Part shown: positions 58,034 through 61,129 of the stretch, piece by piece
Numbering within the stretch: the first letter of the stretch is position 1
How the letters are laid out: every line of letters starts with the position of its first letter
DNA from: Legionellales bacterium RIFCSPHIGHO2_12_FULL_37_14
Lineage (GTDB): Bacteria > Pseudomonadota > Gammaproteobacteria > Legionellales > Legionellaceae
Length of the DNA: 61,129 bases
Assembly (NCBI GenBank): GCA_001804735.1
Contig: MHBC01000024.1
Coordinates: 29,188 to 90,316, forward strand
Reading direction: 5' to 3'
Translations under genes and position numbers: made by a program
The notes under the pieces: generated by a model
Database searches by the model: none
What the model was told of the DNA's origin: nothing
The model's input: the letters and a program-made list of their open reading frames with translations, nothing else

Positions 58034-59638
58034 ATGTGTGGTTTAGTGGTTTTTCGTGGGCGTCTACAGGATATAGAAGACTTTGAACAGCATTTTTTAT
58101 CTTTAATCCATAGAGGACCTGATAATTCTCAGATTATTGAAGACTTAGGCGTTGTATTTGCTTTTCATCGTTTATCGATTATGGATGTAAGCGCTCATGG
58201 CCATCAGCCTTTTGTCGATCAAAGACAAATGAATATGTCTATGTGTAATGGCGAAATTTATAACTTTTCGCAGCTAGAGGAAGAAGTTCGCGAAAAATCA
58301 GATTATTCCTTTCACTCGCACTCCGACTGTGAAGTTATTTTACCTATTTATGCTATGTATGGCCTAAAAGGCACTGTAGAACGTTTAGACGGAGAGTTCG
58401 CTTCTGTTATTTGGGATCATGAGGCGCAAAAGCTATTAGCATTTCGCGATCCAATTGGCATAAGACCGTTGTTTTATGGTTATAATAAAATTGATAATAG
58501 TATTATGTTTGCCTCAGAAATGAAGGTTTTACATGAATTATGCAATGAAATAAAGGCATTTCCCCCCGGCCATTACTACGATGGGGAAAATTTTCACGCA
58601 TATATCAACATAGCTAAAGGCACGCATTTTAAGCATAAAGATTTAACTAAAATATTTAAAAACCTCCAAGAAAAATTAATAAATGCGGTTGATAAAAGAC
58701 TCCATGCCGATGTTAACCTAGGTTTTTTATTATCTGGAGGCTTAGATTCATCATTAGTATGCGCGATAGCACACCGCTTAATGCCAAATGAAAAGCTCAA
58801 AACCTTTGCGATAGGCATGAATGAAAACCCTATTGATCTAAAATATGCAAAAATTGTAGCTGATTATATTAATAGCGAGCACCATGAAGTAATAATGACA
58901 AAAAAAGACGTTTTAGCAGTTGTTAAAGAAGTTATTTGGCATCTTGAAAGCTGGGATGTTACTACTATTAGAGCAAGTATTGGGATGTTTTTATGTTGCC
59001 GTTATATCCATGAAAATACTGATGTTAAAGCTTTATTAACTGGCGAAGTTTCAGATGAGTTATTTGGTTATAAATATACAGATTATGCCCCTAGCGCTGA
59101 CGAGTTTCAAAAAGAGTCTGAAAAGCGTATTCAAGAACTTTATATGTATGATGTACTCCGCGCAGATAGGTGTATTGCCGGTAATAGCTTAGAGGCTAGA
59201 GTCCCATTTTCGGATAAAGATTTTGTTGAATATGTAATGAATATTAAACCAAGTTTAAAAATGAATACTTATAAAGTTGGCAAATATTTATTAAGAAAAG
59301 CCTTTGACGATAATACTAATTGGTTACCAGAATCGATTCTATACCGCGAAAAAGCCGCATTTTCCGATGCTGTGGGTCATAGTATGGTTGATTATTTAAA
59401 AGAAGAGGCAGAAAAGTTATATACTGATGATGATTTAAGAAATGCTAAAGAAAAATACCCATTTGCACCTCCTTACAGTAAAGAAGCTTTGTGGTATCGA
59501 GATTGTTTCGAAGATTTTTATCCTGGACGTGCCAACTTAATAAGCGACTTTTGGATGCCGAATAAATCATGGCCAAACTGCAACGTAAGCGATCCATCAG
59601 CAAGAGTATTAGATAATTATGGCCAGTCAGGGTTTTAG
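58034..59638 (+). CDS. asnB: Asparagine synthase, glutamine-hydrolysing
   Basis: A 534-residue two-domain enzyme. Cys2 after the initiator Met is the glutaminase nucleophile (MCGLVVF), supported by RGPDN and NGEIYNF. The synthetase half has the PP-loop LSGGLDSSLV near residue 235 and a LTGEVSDELFGY segment. It converts aspartate to asparagine. GGAG is 9 bases before the ATG. The gene ends just before a large inverted repeat. Confidence 0.94.
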   Translation: MCGLVVFRGRLQDIEDFEQHFLSLIHRGPDNSQIIEDLGVVFAFHRLSIMDVSAHGHQPFVDQRQMNMSMCNGEIYNFSQLEEEVREKSDYSFHSHSDCEVILPIYAMYGLKGTVERLDGEFASVIWDHEAQKLLAFRDPIGIRPLFYGYNKIDNSIMFASEMKVLHELCNEIKAFPPGHYYDGENFHAYINIAKGTHFKHKDLTKIFKNLQEKLINAVDKRLHADVNLGFLLSGGLDSSLVCAIAHRLMPNEKLKTFAIGMNENPIDLKYAKIVADYINSEHHEVIMTKKDVLAVVKEVIWHLESWDVTTIRASIGMFLCCRYIHENTDVKALLTGEVSDELFGYKYTDYAPSADEFQKESEKRIQELYMYDVLRADRCIAGNSLEARVPFSDKDFVEYVMNIKPSLKMNTYKVGKYLLRKAFDDNTNWLPESILYREKAAFSDAVGHSMVDYLKEEAEKLYTDDDLRNAKEKYPFAPPYSKEALWYRDCFEDFYPGRANLISDFWMPNKSWPNCNVSDPSARVLDNYGQSGF

Positions 59639-59645
59639 TATCGTC

Positions 59646-59849
59646 AAAAAACCGCACGCCACTGCGTTGGGCTCGGGCTCGCACGCGTTTACGTGAATGT
59701 CCAGCTATCGCTGGTGTTTATTTTAATTGCTTCGGGTGCATCACAAAAGCATATGGATATAAAGAACAGATCATTATTTTGTCGCCACAGCGACTCCTTC
59801 CCGTAAACGCGTGCGAGCCCGAGCCCAACGCAGTGGCGTGCGGTTTTTT
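59646..59849. repeat. Perfect 48-bp inverted repeat with 108-base centre
   Basis: Left arm 59646-59693 and right arm 59802-59849 are exact reverse complements over 48 bases, starting AAAAAACCGCACGCCACTGC and ending with a run of six T. The arms are far more GC-rich than the surroundings. The centre contains two more perfect small hairpins, CCAGC-TATC-GCTGG (59701-59714) and GTCGC-CACA-GCGAC (59781-59794). No open frame is inside. It could be a miniature mobile element or act as a bidirectional terminator for the convergent genes. Confidence 0.9.
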
Positions 59850-59896
59850 AGTCGCAAATCAAAATTTGCTAAAAACTGACACTTTCAATCGCACCC

Positions 59897-59923
59897 ATAG
59901 TGCAGCAAATTTTGCTGCACTAT
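59897..59923. repeat. 13-bp-arm palindrome downstream of proS
   Basis: ATAGTGCAGCAAA, one T, then its exact complement TTTGCTGCACTAT. The structure is symmetric with almost no loop, which favours a protein-binding site or cruciform over an RNA terminator, though the proS transcript would pass through it. Confidence 0.6.
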
Positions 59924-60050
59924 CTGTGATTATTTGCCTCCTGTAGCAGAAGTGGTATTTTCTAAGGTTTTTGGTTCTTCTAGTGCTACGCCATTAGCTT
60001 CCCCCGCATTTGCTGCTCCTGTATTAGCTTGTTGAAAGAAGCTATCTTAA

Positions 60051-61129
60051 TTATACATTTAGATGCAATAGGGGTAACTCTGTTATCTTAATTACCTTAG
60101 CATCTTTTGCATTTCGTAATTTATATTCAATTTTCTCTTCGCCATTGGCTAAATGTTTGGCACTAATAACTATACGCAGAGGAATGCCAAGTAAATCAGC
60201 ATCGGCAAATTTTATTCCCGGACGTTCATTTCTATCATCTAGTAAGACGTCAATATTGTTTTTTAGATAATCTTGATAAAGCTTCTCTGCAAGAGTGTTA
60301 ACTTCTGCATTTCTTTCTGCATCAATAGGAATTATAACAACGTTAAAAGGTGCCATCGCTTCTGGCCAGCAAATACCTTTATCATCATGATTCTGCTCAA
60401 TAGCCGCGGCAACTATTCTCGATACCCCAATTCCATAACAGCCCATAATTGGGTATTGGAGCTCTCCTTCTGTATTCATTACAGAAAGTTTAAGTAGTTT
60501 GCTGTATTTATCGCCGAGTTGAAAAATATGCCCCACTTCAATTCCGCGGTAAGATTTTAATATTCCATGGCCATCTGGGCTTGCGTCACCTTCTTTCACG
60601 TTTCTTAAGTCTGCTGTTTCTTCGTAAGGAGCGTCGTTCCAAGATGCATTAATATAATGTTTATCTATTTCATTAGCCCCACAAACAAAGTCCGGCATAG
60701 CTGCAGCAAAGGTGTCGACGATTATAGGAATTTTAAGACCAAGAGGGCCAATGTACCCTGGCTCTAAATGTAGTTCGTTTCTTATTGTATCTTCAGCAAC
60801 GAAGGTTAAAGGATCGGCAATTAAATGGTGCTTTTGGGCCTTAATTAGATTTAATTCATCATCACCTCTTAGAAAAATAGCAACGATAGGGTGCTTTTTG
60901 CCTTTAACTAATAAGGCTTTAATAGATTGATCTGCCGAGGTTTTTAATAATTTACATACAGAATCTATAGTTTTAGCATTTGGAGTTGCAACTTTGGTGA
61001 TTTTATTGTTCGCATTTGGTTTGGCTTTGGGAGGAACTTTGGCAGAAGCTTTTTCAATATTAGCAGCATAATCACTTTCAGTACTGCAGAATATAAGATC
61101 TTCACCAGAATGTGCCAATACTTGAAATT
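60051..61129 (-). CDS. proS: Prolyl-tRNA synthetase, 5' end beyond the window
   Basis: The C-terminal 359 residues of ProS. The frame runs through the right edge; the in-edge sequence FQVLAHSGEDLIFCS and SDYAANIEKA aligns with the region after catalytic motif 2 of the long E. coli type. The inserted editing domain follows, then ELQYPIMGCYGIGVSRIVAA (motif 3) and the anticodon-binding domain ending EYKLRNAKDAKVIKI. The apparent TTG start at 61118 is an internal codon. The stop is at 60051-60053. It converges on asnB across the repeat-rich gap. Confidence 0.95.
   Translation of the reverse strand, partial: FQVLAHSGEDLIFCSTESDYAANIEKASAKVPPKAKPNANNKITKVATPNAKTIDSVCKLLKTSADQSIKALLVKGKKHPIVAIFLRGDDELNLIKAQKHHLIADPLTFVAEDTIRNELHLEPGYIGPLGLKIPIIVDTFAAAMPDFVCGANEIDKHYINASWNDAPYEETADLRNVKEGDASPDGHGILKSYRGIEVGHIFQLGDKYSKLLKLSVMNTEGELQYPIMGCYGIGVSRIVAAAIEQNHDDKGICWPEAMAPFNVVIIPIDAERNAEVNTLAEKLYQDYLKNNIDVLLDDRNERPGIKFADADLLGIPLRIVISAKHLANGEEKIEYKLRNAKDAKVIKITELPLLHLNV

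Larger units (their letters stand above)
59639..60050. other. Gene-free 412-base gap between asnB and proS
   Basis: The only gap over 300 bases. It holds the 48-bp-arm inverted repeat (59646-59849), a 27-base palindrome (59897-59923) and a short protein-like fragment on the minus strand (about 60043 down to 59930) that has no start codon. No tRNA, CRISPR repeat or complete gene is visible. Confidence 0.8.

Noticed and set aside
59646-59849. Simple rho-independent terminator
   Set aside because: The stem ends in a T run in both directions, but the 48-bp arms and 108-base centre are much larger than a normal terminator; kept as a repeat with termination as a possible side effect.
59897-59923. 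Chromosome dimer resolution (dif) site
   Set aside because: The symmetric sequence lacks the XerC/XerD-type arms and 6-base spacer of known dif sites.
61116-61118. TTG at 61118 as the proS start
   Set aside because: Codons upstream to the window edge (FQV) continue the conserved ProS sequence, so the gene extends beyond the window.

Overview
This is a dense, AT-rich stretch of a gammaproteobacterial chromosome with short intergenic gaps, many overlapping genes and frequent TTG or GTG starts. The core genes (era-recO, korAB, ribD-ribBA-ribH, pyrG-kdsA, minDE, hemL, dacA-lipB, asnS-holC-pepA, carB-greA, proS) look gammaproteobacterial. Adenylate kinase carries the His/Ser/Asp/Thr LID tetrad of the Escherichia coli type. 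A large helical-repeat protein, a eukaryotic-like protein kinase, a DedA/LssY membrane protein, tandem nutrient MFS carriers and palindromic repeats, one of them inside a coding frame, suggest a host-associated member of the Legionellales or a similar intracellular lineage. The species cannot be settled from sequence reading alone.

Layout. 1-2581 (minus): a large helical-repeat protein that runs off the left edge. 2740-6480: an exonuclease, an SLT lipoprotein, adk-thioredoxin, an unknown protein and a pilin. 6549-16960 (plus): era, recO, a PAP2 phosphatase, korA, korB, phoH, two MFS carriers and deoB. 16955-21149: an accessory-looking islet with an AAA/DUF4143 ATPase, a secreted CocE-type hydrolase and an MntA/HepT toxin-antitoxin pair. 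21146-27132 (minus): rmuC, asnS, holC, pepA and a BepA-like protease. 27224-33918 (plus): riboflavin genes, pyrG, kdsA and fimV. 33977-38256: an unknown protein, minE/minD without minC, a TPR protein, and a membrane protein whose start appears frameshifted. 38204-45706: purine salvage (PNP, HPRT), a methyltransferase, hemL, dacA, lipB and a DedA/LssY protein. 45809-48382: a protein kinase. 48493-51654 (minus): pilD, pilC and a short pilB. 51796-52409: a MazEF-type pair. 52613-59638: an unknown 513-residue protein, carB, greA and asnB. 59639-60050: the only gene-free gap over 300 bases, dominated by a perfect 48-bp inverted repeat. 60051-end (minus): proS, truncated by the right edge.

How the genes fit together. 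Nucleotide supply recurs: deoB, PNP, HPRT, adk, pyrG, carB and MFS carriers next to deoB, consistent with nucleoside scavenging. Type IV pilus functions are scattered (pilE-like gene, fimV, pilB-pilC-pilD). Likely host-interaction or lineage-specific genes are the repeat protein, the kinase, the TPR protein and the unknowns at 5195, 33977 and 52613. Their function is inferred only from architecture.

The most unusual DNA-level features are the 48-bp inverted repeat at 59646-59849, a nested palindrome inserted in frame in fimV (33631-33707), a separate palindromic element between the kinase and pilD genes (48384-48496), and rearranged short repeats on both sides of the 513-residue gene.
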